Below, in pieces: positions 29,416-39,003 of a stretch of DNA of 64,000 bases; position 1 is the first letter of the stretch, and each line of letters opens with the position of its first letter. Made by a program: the position numbers and the translations under genes. Origin of the DNA: Betaproteobacteria bacterium (GTDB lineage Bacteria > Pseudomonadota > Gammaproteobacteria > Burkholderiales > Usitatibacteraceae); assembly GCA_016791265.1 (NCBI GenBank), contig JAEUMY010000022.1:1-64000 (forward strand), in the 5' to 3' direction. Under the pieces are notes generated by a model that did not search any database, was not told the DNA's origin, and saw nothing but the letters and a program-made list of their open reading frames with translations.

Positions 29416-30152
29416 CGTCAGTGACAAGTGTGGCCGCCCCGGTGCTGGCTGCCGCGCCCTTGCTGAAGCTGCGTGGCGTACGAAAGAGCTACGTCACCGG
29501 CGACATCGAAACCCCAGTGCTCAAGGGCATCGACCTCGAGATCGGGCGAGGCGAGTTCGTGGCGATCATGGGGCAGTCGGGCTCGGGCAAATCGACCTTG
29601 ATGAACATTCTGGGTTGTCTCGATACCCCCACCAGTGGCGAATATTCGCTGGATGGCCACGAGGTGGCGACACTGCGTGATGACGACCTCGCCCGGGTGC
29701 GCAATCGCACGATCGGCTTCGTGTTCCAGGGATTCAATTTGCTGAAGCGCATGCCGCTGATCGACAACGTCGCGCTGCCATTGCTCTACGCGGGGTTGGA
29801 TCGTGCCCAGTCGCGCACGCGGGCGCAGGTGAGACTCGAGCAGACCGGGCTCGGCCCCTATGCATTTCGGCTGCCCAATCAGATTTCAGGCGGCCAGCAG
29901 CAGCGTGTGGCCATCTCACGGGCGCTGGTGAACGATCCACCGCTCATCCTCGCGGATGAGCCGACTGGCAACCTGGACACGCAGACCAGTGTTGAAATCT
30001 TGAACCTCTTCACGGAGCTGAACCGCTCGCAGGGCATCACGCTGCTGGTGGTCACCCATGAACCCGACGTTGCACGGCATGCCAACCGGCTCGTGCGACT
30101 GAAGGACGGGCTTGTCACCTACGACGGACCGGTGGAGGATGCGCATCTATGA
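29412..30152 (+). CDS. ABC transporter ATPase, MacB/LolD type
   Basis: A 246-residue ATPase of the MacB/LolD/FtsE class, starting with GTG overlapping the macA stop. Walker A is GQSGSGKST, the Q-loop is VFQGFNLL, the signature is QISGGQQQRVAISRAL, and Walker B with the catalytic glutamate is LILADEPTGNLD, followed by the H-loop VVTHEP. A palindrome copy falls at TSGEYSLDGHEV, the usual GEY-position of this family, without insertion. In E. coli MacB the ATPase and permease are one chain; here they are separate genes. Confidence 0.94.
   Translation: MTSVTSVAAPVLAAAPLLKLRGVRKSYVTGDIETPVLKGIDLEIGRGEFVAIMGQSGSGKSTLMNILGCLDTPTSGEYSLDGHEVATLRDDDLARVRNRTIGFVFQGFNLLKRMPLIDNVALPLLYAGLDRAQSRTRAQVRLEQTGLGPYAFRLPNQISGGQQQRVAISRALVNDPPLILADEPTGNLDTQTSVEILNLFTELNRSQGITLLVVTHEPDVARHANRLVRLKDGLVTYDGPVEDAHL
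29638..29649. repeat. GCGAATATTCGC palindrome, in ABC ATPase
   Basis: Exact copy, read as GEYSLD at a standard position of the MacB/LolD family. Confidence 0.95.
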
Positions 30153-31375
30153 ACTTCACCCAGATCGCCCTGGAGGCGTTTCGCGCCATGGGCATGAACA
30201 AGCTGCGCACCAGCCTCACCATGCTCGGCATCATCATCGGTGTGGGCGCCGTGGTCATGATGCTGGCCATCGGGGAGAGCGTGCGTACCGACATCAACCA
30301 GCGCATCGCCAGCATGGGCAGCAATCTCTTCATCATCTTCCCCGGCTCGCAAACCAGCAGCGGTGGCGTGCGCGTCGGCCGGGGAGGCATGCAGAATTTG
30401 ACCGAGGGTGACGCCCAGGCATTGCAGCGGCTGGAAAACGTCGACTATGTGGCACCCGTCATTCAGCGCGGCTTCCAGGTGCAGTCCGGCTTCAGCAATT
30501 GGAACACCATGGTTTACGGTGTCACGCCGGAGTTCTTCTCCATCAAGGCCTGGGACACGAGTAGCGGCAGCCTCTTCGGAGAAATGGAGATCCGCTCCAT
30601 CTCTCGCGTCGCTGTCATCGGGCAAAGTGTCGCGACCAACCTGTTCGGAGATTTCGACCCCGTTGGCCAGACCATCCGCATCCAGAATCGCCCGTTCGAA
30701 GTGATCGGCGTTCTCGCCGACAAAGGGAGCGATCTCGGCGGCAGCGACCAGGACGACTCGATCTACATTCCCATGAGCACCGCGCGCCAGCAGGTCATCC
30801 GCCAGTGGTTCCCCGGTAGCGTGAACTACATCATGGTGCAGGCCCAGTCCGCGCGGACCATGGCCGACGTCAAGTACGACCTCACCCAAACCATGCGGGT
30901 GCGCCATCGCATTCGCGAGGATCAGGAAGATGACTTCACCGTGCGCGATCTGTCTGCCATCGCGGAGGCGGCCGCCGGCATCGCGACCGGTCTTACGTTG
31001 TTGCTCGGGGCCATCGGCTCGATCTCGCTCCTGGTGGGCGGGATCGGAATCATGAACATCATGTTAGTGTCGGTGACTGAGCGGACTCGCGAGATCGGTA
31101 TCCGCATGGCCTTGGGCGCCCGACGCAGCGATGTGCTGTTTCAGTTTCTGACTGAAGCCATCGTCATTTGCGTGTGCGGGGGCGCTGCAGGCGTTGCACT
31201 GGCCTATCTGGGGACGGTTGCAATCAGCAAGTTCTCTCCGCTGCAGGTGGGCATGAGCGCGTTTGGAATTGTTCTCGCGTTCGGATTCTCCGCAGCAATC
31301 GGCATCTTCTTCGGCTTCTATCCCGCAAAGCGCGCGTCGTCACTGAAACCTGTGGACGCACTGCGCTACGAGTGA
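30149..31375 (+). CDS. ABC transporter permease, MacB type
   Basis: A 408-residue permease with the MacB topology: N-terminal helix after EAFRAMGMNKLRTSLTMLGI, a large periplasmic domain (about 45-270) and three C-terminal helices (LLGAIGSISLLVGGIGIMN; ITEAIVICVCGG-like; AFGFSAAIGIFFGFYPA). The motif TRERTREIGIRMALGARRSD-like stretch between helices 2 and 3 is the coupling region. With the adaptor and ATPase it forms a tripartite exporter for an unknown substrate. It is coupled to the ATPase by ATGA. Confidence 0.92.
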   Translation: MNFTQIALEAFRAMGMNKLRTSLTMLGIIIGVGAVVMMLAIGESVRTDINQRIASMGSNLFIIFPGSQTSSGGVRVGRGGMQNLTEGDAQALQRLENVDYVAPVIQRGFQVQSGFSNWNTMVYGVTPEFFSIKAWDTSSGSLFGEMEIRSISRVAVIGQSVATNLFGDFDPVGQTIRIQNRPFEVIGVLADKGSDLGGSDQDDSIYIPMSTARQQVIRQWFPGSVNYIMVQAQSARTMADVKYDLTQTMRVRHRIREDQEDDFTVRDLSAIAEAAAGIATGLTLLLGAIGSISLLVGGIGIMNIMLVSVTERTREIGIRMALGARRSDVLFQFLTEAIVICVCGGAAGVALAYLGTVAISKFSPLQVGMSAFGIVLAFGFSAAIGIFFGFYPAKRASSLKPVDALRYE

Positions 31376-31444
31376 GGACACTGTTGTGCCCGGAAAACCG
31401 ACTGTTGGCATCACATCATCGCAGCCTGACGCTCTGACCTCGAC

Positions 31445-33472
31445 ATGACAAAGCAAATACTCGCCTTCAGCCCGGCCAGCAGAGCGCTCATCTCGCGCCT
31501 CGCGACCCTTGATTGGCTCGATAGTACGATTCTTCGAACTTTGATCATTCTGTGCATGTGCTGGGCCGTGACGCTGGCAATGGGCAAGGACGTCAATGCC
31601 GACTTGCTGAACTATCACATCTACGCGGCTCACTCAGTCGCCAGCGGGCAGTTTCGGATTGACTTCATGGGTGCTGGACCACAGTCCTACTTGAATCCTG
31701 TCGGCTACCTATTCTTCTTTTACATGATGAAAGCTGGTGTGTCGGCAGTCATCATGGCTCTCGTCCTCGCCAGCGTCCACGCGCTTAACCTGATGCTGCT
31801 TTGGCATATCTCCCATCAACACTTTTTTCGAGACCTTCAGCACCGTAATGCGCTTGCGGCCGTGTCAGTCCTGCTCGGCGGCCTGTCGCCCGTATTCATC
31901 GCCACGATCGGTGGCAGCTTTCTTGATCCCGTCTTGTCAGTGCTGGTGCTAGGCGCGCTTGCTTTGGTACTTGGCACGCAAACCGGCCAGCCCTTTGGAG
32001 GTCGACATTTCTTCAGCGCCGGATTGTTGCTTGGGTTGGCCACTGGTCTGAAGTTGACCAGTGCTGTTTTCTGTGTCGCAGTGTTCGCCTGCTTGTGGCT
32101 GATCAGGCATAAGCCGATCCTGCGCGTGCAGGCTCAGGCCTATCTCGTTGCGGGAGGCATCTGCGGATTCATATTGACCGGGGGATGGTGGTCGTGGATG
32201 CTGTGGCAACAATTTGGCAATCCTGTCTTCCCGCTCTTCAACAACATTTTCCAGTCCGCAGACTTCAGCACCGGTGCGATCAGTCATGATCGATTCCTTC
32301 CGCACGGCATCTCGGATTATCTATTCCTGCCGGCACGCATGATGCGGATGAATAGCGGAATTTACGTGGAGATCCTCGCGCCGGATCTGCGCATGTTCCT
32401 GCTTCAAGTTGCACTGATTGTCATGGGCGTGTTGGCCGTGGCAAGTCGCGCACTCAAGTCCGTTGCCCGATCTGTTCGACTACCCGATCAAGGGATGCTG
32501 GCAATCAGCTTCTTCCTGATCGCATGGATTCTCAACCAAGCCCTTTCCGGCAACGGAAGGTACGCACTCAGCTTGCTGCTGCTGGCTGGCCCTTTACTTG
32601 TCCTGTCGATCCACTGGATTGCGGGCAAAGGGCACTGGGTGCTGCCCTTCGCCACCATCATTGCCACTTTACAGTTTCTTCACGGCCTGCACGGAGGATA
32701 TCCGCGCTGGGACGCAGCACCATGGACTCGCAATTGGATTGATGTTGATGCTCCCGCGAAATTGAAAAGCACACCGTTCGGCTATTTGTCCCTCAGCACC
32801 TTTAATCAGAGCATGGCGATGCCCTATCTGGCCAAGGGATCGGGGCTGGTCGAACTCATGGGTTTTGAACCCCGTGATCCGCAGGGGCCAGGTTCGTCGA
32901 AAGTGCAGGCATTCATTCGACACTATGACGGCAGGCTTAGGATGCTGATTCATCCTAACGAGGGCGGAAGCCCCGATGCCGATGGCAGAGGTCAAATCAG
33001 CCCAAAGCTTGCCGTAACCTCGAACCGCCTGCTTCGTCCTTGGGGGTTTCAAATATCGCAGGATGACTGCGAGTACCTGAAAATCTCAGTCCACGGCGGG
33101 GAATCAACTCCAGCAAGCGCCACCGCCGATCGATATGAGCTTGGCTACCTGGCTGTCTCGTGCGGCCTCATTCTCGGAGCTGTGCCTGACCCCTTGCAGG
33201 ATCAGGAGCGATCCCGCTTCTCACCGGTCTTTGATGCTGTCGTGAGAGCCTGTCCATCGCTGTTCCCGCCGCCGGGAGGCTATCCCCACAAGTACGGTGA
33301 TGCATGGGTAAAACGGTTTGCTGAATCAGACACGATTCTTTCGATTCTGAATGAAAAGGTGCAGTTCTCAAGATATCCTTTTGGCCCATTCAGCGTGGAT
33401 CTGGGGATCCCGGACGACTGGAAGAAATCAACACAGAAGTTTGAATGCCGACGCTATCCAAGGCCTTGGTAG
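31445..33472 (+). CDS. Polytopic membrane protein, possible GT-C transferase
   Basis: A 675-residue protein with about eleven membrane helices over residues 30-440 and a soluble C-terminal part (about 440-675). An early periplasmic loop has KDVNADLLNYHIYAAHSV, an acidic D-x-x-x-Y-H arrangement similar to the first loop of GT-C glycosyltransferases that use lipid-linked sugars. I do not recognise a named family. It stands alone after the exporter operon and ends at a strong hairpin terminator. The base composition looks lower in GC than that of the flanking housekeeping genes. Confidence 0.7.
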   Translation: MTKQILAFSPASRALISRLATLDWLDSTILRTLIILCMCWAVTLAMGKDVNADLLNYHIYAAHSVASGQFRIDFMGAGPQSYLNPVGYLFFFYMMKAGVSAVIMALVLASVHALNLMLLWHISHQHFFRDLQHRNALAAVSVLLGGLSPVFIATIGGSFLDPVLSVLVLGALALVLGTQTGQPFGGRHFFSAGLLLGLATGLKLTSAVFCVAVFACLWLIRHKPILRVQAQAYLVAGGICGFILTGGWWSWMLWQQFGNPVFPLFNNIFQSADFSTGAISHDRFLPHGISDYLFLPARMMRMNSGIYVEILAPDLRMFLLQVALIVMGVLAVASRALKSVARSVRLPDQGMLAISFFLIAWILNQALSGNGRYALSLLLLAGPLLVLSIHWIAGKGHWVLPFATIIATLQFLHGLHGGYPRWDAAPWTRNWIDVDAPAKLKSTPFGYLSLSTFNQSMAMPYLAKGSGLVELMGFEPRDPQGPGSSKVQAFIRHYDGRLRMLIHPNEGGSPDADGRGQISPKLAVTSNRLLRPWGFQISQDDCEYLKISVHGGESTPASATADRYELGYLAVSCGLILGAVPDPLQDQERSRFSPVFDAVVRACPSLFPPPGGYPHKYGDAWVKRFAESDTILSILNEKVQFSRYPFGPFSVDLGIPDDWKKSTQKFECRRYPRPW

Positions 33473-33590
33473 TCGCTGCCCGACTTCGATTGCAAGTGCG
33501 TGATCGAAAAGCTAGGTCCCGGCAACGAAGTATCGACACCCGGCTGCTCGCTCCTTCGAAGACTTAGCTCGCGATCGACGACCGCAAATG

Positions 33591-33618
33591 AAATGGCCGG
33601 GACTAAGCCCGGCCATTT
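33591..33618. terminator. Bidirectional hairpin terminator
   Basis: Perfect 11-bp arms AAATGGCCGGG (33591-33601) and CCCGGCCATTT (33608-33618) around a 6-nt loop, followed on the plus strand by TT and on the minus strand by a T-rich stretch. It separates the convergent membrane-protein gene and pilA. Confidence 0.8.
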
Positions 33619-33657
33619 TTGCCTCAGTTGGCGACAATGTCGCCAAGTCACGTGCGA

Positions 33658-34074
33658 TTAGGTGCAGGACTTCGGCACGATTTCCGCAGGCAGCGTAGAA
33701 GAGCAAGCCCAGGCGCCGGTCGTCGTGTTGAACTTGAAGGTAACATCCTTGCCAGAGACCTTCGGGTTGATGTTGGTTGTCGTGTACTTTGCCACCACTT
33801 CGCAATCCGTGGCTGGGGTTAGCGTCACACTCGCAACATACTTGCCCACGCTCACCGCGCCCGATGGGATCACGCAACCACCTGCCAAGCCCGAAGCAGC
33901 AATCGCTTCGGCGACAGGCGTCTTCAGGCCACCCAGCAGGGTGAATCCCTCAGAAGCTTGCGCCTTGGCGGTGTAGTCTTGGTAAGCCGGGATGGCAACG
34001 GCCGCCAGAATGCCGATGATCGCGACTACGATCATCAGTTCGATGAGCGTAAAGCCTTGTTGAACACGTTTCAT
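33658..34074 (-). CDS. pilA: Type IV major pilin
   Basis: A 138-residue type IVa prepilin. The ATG at 34074 follows an AAGGAGAC ribosome-binding site. The leader MKRVQQG is followed by the cleaved N-terminus [20 protein letters not shown] with E5 of the mature protein, then [13 protein letters not shown]. Two cysteine pairs are likely, one within the central region (C-VIPSG to DCEVV) and one closing the C-terminal loop (WACSSTLP to KSCT). It is expressed from a probable sigma-54 promoter. Its neighbours are a convergent terminator and a fused MFS/spermidine-synthase gene. Confidence 0.95.
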   Translation of the reverse strand: MKRVQQGFTLIELMIVVAIIGILAAVAIPAYQDYTAKAQASEGFTLLGGLKTPVAEAIAASGLAGGCVIPSGAVSVGKYVASVTLTPATDCEVVAKYTTTNINPKVSGKDVTFKFNTTTGAWACSSTLPAEIVPKSCT

Positions 34075-34123
34075 CAAAGTCTCCTTAAGTATTGAGAATG
34101 CAGGTTACTGCAGGCAACCAAGC

Positions 34124-34139
34124 TGCAAATTCCATGCCA
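34124..34139 (-). promoter_or_regulatory. sigma-54 promoter of pilA
   Basis: The minus strand reads TGGCATGGAATTTGCA, which fits the -24/-12 consensus TGGCAC-N5-TTGCA with the invariant GG and GC 10 bp apart. It lies about 50 bp upstream of the pilA ATG. In Pseudomonas pilA is driven by sigma-54 with PilS-PilR, and the same control is inferred here. Confidence 0.75.
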
Positions 34140-34224
34140 TGATCTGACTACTCACAAATCAATGGCCCAACCGCGGAACATGCTGCTGACGCTGACGCCA
34201 CAGAGGAACACATGACAAAATACG

Positions 34225-37200
34225 TCATTTTCCATCTTGCTCCAGATGGGCAATCAGCGCGATCGTCAGTAGCGACTTGGTCAGCAGTTGATCGTCTTTC
34301 AGTGCGTCCAGTACCGTTTTCGCTTCCGCTCGCGCACCCAAGAAGAGCGAGGACGCCAAGTACGCCTGTATGACAGCCTCCCTGTCTTCCGGCGCCAACT
34401 CGGTCTTCAGGCGCGGCCGGGCAATCAGCGTACCACTCGCTGAACGCATCGCATCCAAATCTCTGGCAATGATGCTTTCGATCAACTTGAGCCGTAAAGA
34501 CAGAACTTCCTGCTTTAGAGCCCACTTCATGCATTCGGCAGACTTGAGCGACAACAGAGTCCTGAGATTGTCTGCAGGCGCAAGACTGCTGGCAAGAACA
34601 CGCATGAGCACTTCATAGGCATTCACCCAGGCCGAGGCGACGGTAGCAGTGCATGCCTTCTGGCCGATCAACACCATGCCAAGGCTGTCCTTGAGTTTGT
34701 CTGGGGCGTTTTCGCCGAGCAGCATCTCTCCCCTCTCGATGGAGCGAGCGACATCGTGCGCAAGCAGTGCCCGGGTAAGAGTAACTGGCGTGCCCTCAGG
34801 ACTAAGCCCAAGATCACCAATTGCAGAAATATCGGCCAGCGTTGGAAGTTTGACTTGATCGAGCATGCCGACAAATGGCACAAATGAGGTGCCAAAAATC
34901 GCGAAGTCGGCAATGGCATTGGACCCCACGAATCGCTCTTTCGGAGCGTTCAAGTCCACGACCGGGTAATAGTCTGAGTTCTTCTGAACGGCAAAACTCT
35001 TCACCATCGGCTCGAGTGCGCGTTTGGAGCCGATTCTCAGTAGCTGCAACTCGCTGGCCCGCGAGTATCCCAGTCGATTCAGAGCAGTTGTCCAATTCTT
35101 GACCTTGAACGGGTCTGCAAGCTGGTCGGGGAGCGATCTATATGGAGACGCGATGATCATTGCGTCTCCAGGGCCGGCAAAATAGATCACATAGTCCTGA
35201 AATTGACCACCCAATGCCTTGAGTATCGATGCGAGCACATAGGGCTTGGTGTCATAGAGCTGTATCCATTGCACCAGGACGCCTTGCTGACTAATGTGCT
35301 TCTTGATGCGCGCGTAGAATTCGTCCGAGAACAGAGTGGAAACACCACTGATCCAAGGATTCGATGGCTCCGAGATGATGATGTCGTAGCTCGCCTTCCT
35401 GGCGGAAAAGAAAGTCTTGGCATCATCGACGTATATCTTGCTTCGAGGGTCAGTGTAGGCGCGATCATTGACCGGAGAGAACAACTTGGCACCTTCGATC
35501 ATCGCGGCTTCAATTTCGATGGAGTCAACCTGTCGCACGCCTGGATTGCCCAGCACAGTGTGCGTCGTCAAGCCCGATCCGAAACCGATGTTTCCCACGA
35601 TCTGTGCATCCGGCACGAACATGAATGGCAGGATCGCGGCCAACTCCATTGTGTGCTCATCTGGCGTGCTGGTCTTCTCTCGGTCTGTGATCCTGATTCC
35701 AGCGTCTGTCTTTCCATTAGTGCGAATATCCCGCGACTTTTCTGTCCTCAAGACTGAAATCGTTGCTGTCTTTCCGTCCCGATGAAACTCGACAGTCGAT
35801 TGTGTGGACATGAATTGACCAAATCTGTAGACGCCAGAGGCCATTTTGAGCTTGTCCAGCTCGAAGAAAAAAGTGAAGGAAATTAGCAAAACCAGGCAAG
35901 GCACAACGATCAATCCAGTCCGCCGCATCCCAACCTTGCCGACGACAACCAAAATGACCACGACAACCACTAATTCAATCGCGGCGCCAAAAGCGGTGAT
36001 GCCTTGCACACCCAGCGCCTCCATTCCAATATGCGTGGCAAAAAAAGTTCCGGCGATCGCGCCCAAAGTGTTGGCCGCATAGACCTGCCCCACCGCCTTT
36101 TCCCCGATCTGATTGTCCAAGAGCGTTCTCGTGGCGAGCGGCAGAGTCATCCCCGCACAGAAGGCCGTCGGGATCATCATCAGGCCAGAAACTGCATAGC
36201 TACCCAGCAGGTAGAGTGAATAGCCGGATTCGGTTCTCGCAAGGCCGCCGTACAGCCACTTCACCAAATCGAGGAGATTTGGGTAAGTCCATACCGCTGC
36301 CAAAGCAAAGACAACCTTGGCCGAGAGCACAATTGCAAGCAGCAGCGGATAGTTGCGAAATCTGTTGCCGATCGTGCCAAGAGCCAATCCACCGAGGGCA
36401 ATACCCAGAATGAATGCCGACAGCATCACCTCGAAAGAATGCGTCGATGCGCCGATCGCCATGGACAGCATTCTGATCCATGCAATCTCAAACATGAATG
36501 ACGCGGCGCCGGTTGCGAATGCCGCGATGAGCATCACACGCGAGAGTTGGCGGCCAAGGAGGGACACCGATGATCCCAGGCCGGTATCTCGAGCAGGGAC
36601 CGTTTCAGTAATTCGCTTGGAGATCAACCAGACCACCAATGCCAAGGAAATATTGAATAGGCCTGCGGAAAAAATGGTGCCCGGCAGCCCAACCTTGTCA
36701 ATGAAGATGAACCCCGAAGCCAGAACCCCAATCGCGGCACCAAAAGAGTTGGTGAAGTAGAGCAAGGGCAGGTAGCGCCCACTGCTGTCGCCATAGGCCC
36801 GCATGATTCCCGTGCTCATCAGCGGAAACGTGGTTCCAAGCAGTATCGAGGCCGGCAGAATCAGCAAGGTGGCAATCGACCACTTGGCGAGATCAATTGT
36901 CAGCGGCGAGCCCAAACTTGGAATCAGCGAATCAAATGCCCAGTTGGTAACGAATCCGAAAGTCTGATGAAAGCCGAGTGCCAACATGCCAATGACAAGC
37001 TCGGCGAGAGCGTAGCCGAGCAGCGCGTGCCTGATCTTGCCTGCGAAGCGCCCGGCCAGCCAAGAGCCAAGCGCCATGCCTCCCATGAAGATGCCCAGCA
37101 CAAGTGTCTGTGCGTAGGCCGCATGTCCCAGAAAGAGTTTGAGATAGTGACTCCAGATTGACTCGTAAATCAGGCCGGCGAATCCGGAAACCGTGAACAG

Positions 37201-37230
37201 AAACAAAAACACCCAAACTGGTATGCGCAT
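34225..37230 (-). CDS. Fused MFS/spermidine-synthase-like membrane protein
   Basis: A 1001-residue protein (ATG at 37230, one codon after an alternative GTG). Residues 1-450 form a transporter-like membrane domain of about 12-14 helices (IYESIWSHYLKLFLGHAAYA; MGGMALGSWLAGRF). Residues about 460-720 resemble spermidine synthase: GNIGFGSGLTTHTVLG, DSIEIEAAMIEGA, YVDDAKTFF and IIISEPSNPWISG. The C-terminal 280 residues are an extension of unknown fold. Such fused proteins are widespread but their product is not established. It lies between pilA and the HD-GYP gene. The GC content appears lower than in neighbouring core genes. Confidence 0.85.
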   Translation of the reverse strand: MRIPVWVFLFLFTVSGFAGLIYESIWSHYLKLFLGHAAYAQTLVLGIFMGGMALGSWLAGRFAGKIRHALLGYALAELVIGMLALGFHQTFGFVTNWAFDSLIPSLGSPLTIDLAKWSIATLLILPASILLGTTFPLMSTGIMRAYGDSSGRYLPLLYFTNSFGAAIGVLASGFIFIDKVGLPGTIFSAGLFNISLALVVWLISKRITETVPARDTGLGSSVSLLGRQLSRVMLIAAFATGAASFMFEIAWIRMLSMAIGASTHSFEVMLSAFILGIALGGLALGTIGNRFRNYPLLLAIVLSAKVVFALAAVWTYPNLLDLVKWLYGGLARTESGYSLYLLGSYAVSGLMMIPTAFCAGMTLPLATRTLLDNQIGEKAVGQVYAANTLGAIAGTFFATHIGMEALGVQGITAFGAAIELVVVVVILVVVGKVGMRRTGLIVVPCLVLLISFTFFFELDKLKMASGVYRFGQFMSTQSTVEFHRDGKTATISVLRTEKSRDIRTNGKTDAGIRITDREKTSTPDEHTMELAAILPFMFVPDAQIVGNIGFGSGLTTHTVLGNPGVRQVDSIEIEAAMIEGAKLFSPVNDRAYTDPRSKIYVDDAKTFFSARKASYDIIISEPSNPWISGVSTLFSDEFYARIKKHISQQGVLVQWIQLYDTKPYVLASILKALGGQFQDYVIYFAGPGDAMIIASPYRSLPDQLADPFKVKNWTTALNRLGYSRASELQLLRIGSKRALEPMVKSFAVQKNSDYYPVVDLNAPKERFVGSNAIADFAIFGTSFVPFVGMLDQVKLPTLADISAIGDLGLSPEGTPVTLTRALLAHDVARSIERGEMLLGENAPDKLKDSLGMVLIGQKACTATVASAWVNAYEVLMRVLASSLAPADNLRTLLSLKSAECMKWALKQEVLSLRLKLIESIIARDLDAMRSASGTLIARPRLKTELAPEDREAVIQAYLASSLFLGARAEAKTVLDALKDDQLLTKSLLTIALIAHLEQDGK

Positions 37231-37323
37231 CACGATGAGGTGTGGAGTTGAGTTGTTGAAAACGATTGAATGGCAGGTGCAGCAAGCATCGTGCCAGTCC
37301 GCGGCGCGAACCGGTCAAGAGAT

Positions 37324-38976
37324 TCAGTTCGTCTGGCGGTAGCCGGGAATTTTTGCAGGATCGACGGTGTCGATCTGATCGGAAGAAAGAAACTCTTCCG
37401 CGTAACGCAGATAAACGCGCTCCCGGACGAATACATCGAAGAGGTCTGCATCAATATGACCGGAAAGTCTGAATTTGCCCAGTATTTCGAGGGACTCGCT
37501 CAGCGTCTTGCCTTTCTTGTAAGGCCGATCCTTGGCAGTGAGCGCCTCAAAAATGTCGGCGATACCCATGATTCTGGCCTGCACGGACATCTGCTCCCTT
37601 GTCAATCCTCTGGGATAACCCTTGCCATCCATGCGCTCGTGATGACCACCCGCATACTCCGGCACCTTCTCCAGATGTCGCGGCCAAGGCAAGGCTTCCA
37701 GCATCTTGATCGTCGCCACGATGTGGTAGTTGATGATTTGGCGTTCGGCTGGGGTCAGAGTGCCATAGGGAATTGTCAGATTGAGCCGCTCGTCGTCGGT
37801 GAGGAATTGGATTTCCTCCCCTGTGTCCGCCAAGAGTCGATATCGCGCGATCGCATCGACTCGTTGTTGATCTTTCGGGCTCATACGCTCAACGCCGACA
37901 TTTTGCCTGCGAAGGAATTCGCGGTCAGAGAGGTACTGCGCACGTAGCGTCTCATACGCTGCTTCAAGCTCAGACGCCGCTGCAGTGCCTGGACCGACGC
38001 GAAGCAATCCTTCAAGCAAGTGAATCCGCGCCTGTCCGATAAGCACGTCGAATCGGGCGTCGATCAAATGAATTCTGTCGAAAATTGTCTCGAGCTTGGT
38101 TGCCTTGTCGACCACGTGGACCGGCGTGGTGATCTTTCCACAGTCGTGCAGCAGACCGGCGATCTTCAGTTCATACCGATCCCGCTCAGTCATCGTGAAG
38201 TCCTTCAGCGGTCCTTCCGAGGTCGCGGCAGCGGCTTCGGCCAGCATCATGGTCAAGGTCGGGACTCGTTTGCAATGGCCTCCGGTATAGGGCGACTTGT
38301 CATCGATCGCGGTATTAATGAGCTCGATGAGCGACTCGAAGAGCGCTTCAAGCTGGCCGATCAGCAGTCTGTTTGTCAGCGCAATAGCGGCCTGCGATGC
38401 CAAAGATTCGGCCAGCCGCTGATCTTCGGCAGTGAACGTGATGACACGTCCGGTTTCTGCATTGCGAGCATTGAGCAACTGAAGGACTCCGATGACCTCT
38501 CCTTCATGATTCTTCATCGGCATGGTCAGGAATGACTGCGACCGATAGCCGGTCTTTTTGTCAAAATTCCGGGTACCGGAGAAGTCGAACCCTTCCTCGG
38601 TGTAAGCGTCGGCGATATTGACTGTCTTGTGGGTCAGCGCCGCATAGGCGGCGATCATGCTGTAGTTGGGATTCCCGTCCTTGTCGTGAAGCGGGATCGG
38701 ATAAAACGGCACTGTTGCGCCGGAAGTGCCGCCCAGCTTGATGCCCAAACTGTCGGTCATGACGATCTCAAAGGTCAGCTTGTCGTCGATCAACCGGTAG
38801 AGCGTGCCACCATCAGCATTGGTGATCCGCTTTGCTGCAACAAGAATGCTCTCCAGCAATCGCGTGATGTCTTTCTCCTGCGAAAGAGCGATGCCGACCT
38901 CATTGAGGTACTCAAGCGAGGTGATGAGACTATGACCGCCGGAGTCCAGTCCGGGCTTGGGCGCTTCAGCAGTCAT
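37324..38976 (-). CDS. GAF and HD-GYP domain phosphodiesterase
   Basis: A 550-residue signalling protein. The N-terminal GAF domain (about 25-200) ends with GEVIGVLQLLNARNAETG. The HD-GYP domain (about 215-530) has the HCKRVP start, the HD pair in LLHDCGKI and the GYP region HHERMDGKGYPRGL, so the metal site needed to hydrolyse cyclic di-GMP looks intact. An unusually long insert (about 130 residues) separates the HD and GYP parts. It is 27 bp downstream of the GAF-PilB ATPase gene and probably co-transcribed with it, suggesting c-di-GMP-linked control of pili or secretion. Confidence 0.88.
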   Translation of the reverse strand: MTAEAPKPGLDSGGHSLITSLEYLNEVGIALSQEKDITRLLESILVAAKRITNADGGTLYRLIDDKLTFEIVMTDSLGIKLGGTSGATVPFYPIPLHDKDGNPNYSMIAAYAALTHKTVNIADAYTEEGFDFSGTRNFDKKTGYRSQSFLTMPMKNHEGEVIGVLQLLNARNAETGRVITFTAEDQRLAESLASQAAIALTNRLLIGQLEALFESLIELINTAIDDKSPYTGGHCKRVPTLTMMLAEAAAATSEGPLKDFTMTERDRYELKIAGLLHDCGKITTPVHVVDKATKLETIFDRIHLIDARFDVLIGQARIHLLEGLLRVGPGTAAASELEAAYETLRAQYLSDREFLRRQNVGVERMSPKDQQRVDAIARYRLLADTGEEIQFLTDDERLNLTIPYGTLTPAERQIINYHIVATIKMLEALPWPRHLEKVPEYAGGHHERMDGKGYPRGLTREQMSVQARIMGIADIFEALTAKDRPYKKGKTLSESLEILGKFRLSGHIDADLFDVFVRERVYLRYAEEFLSSDQIDTVDPAKIPGYRQTN

Positions 38977-39003
38977 GAACTTCCATTATTGAGCGGCCTC
39001 GGA

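Noticed and set aside
35721-35733. Additional palindrome copy in the MFS/spermidine-synthase gene
   Set aside because: The sequence GCGAATATCCCGC breaks the symmetry on one side, so I do not count it with the family.
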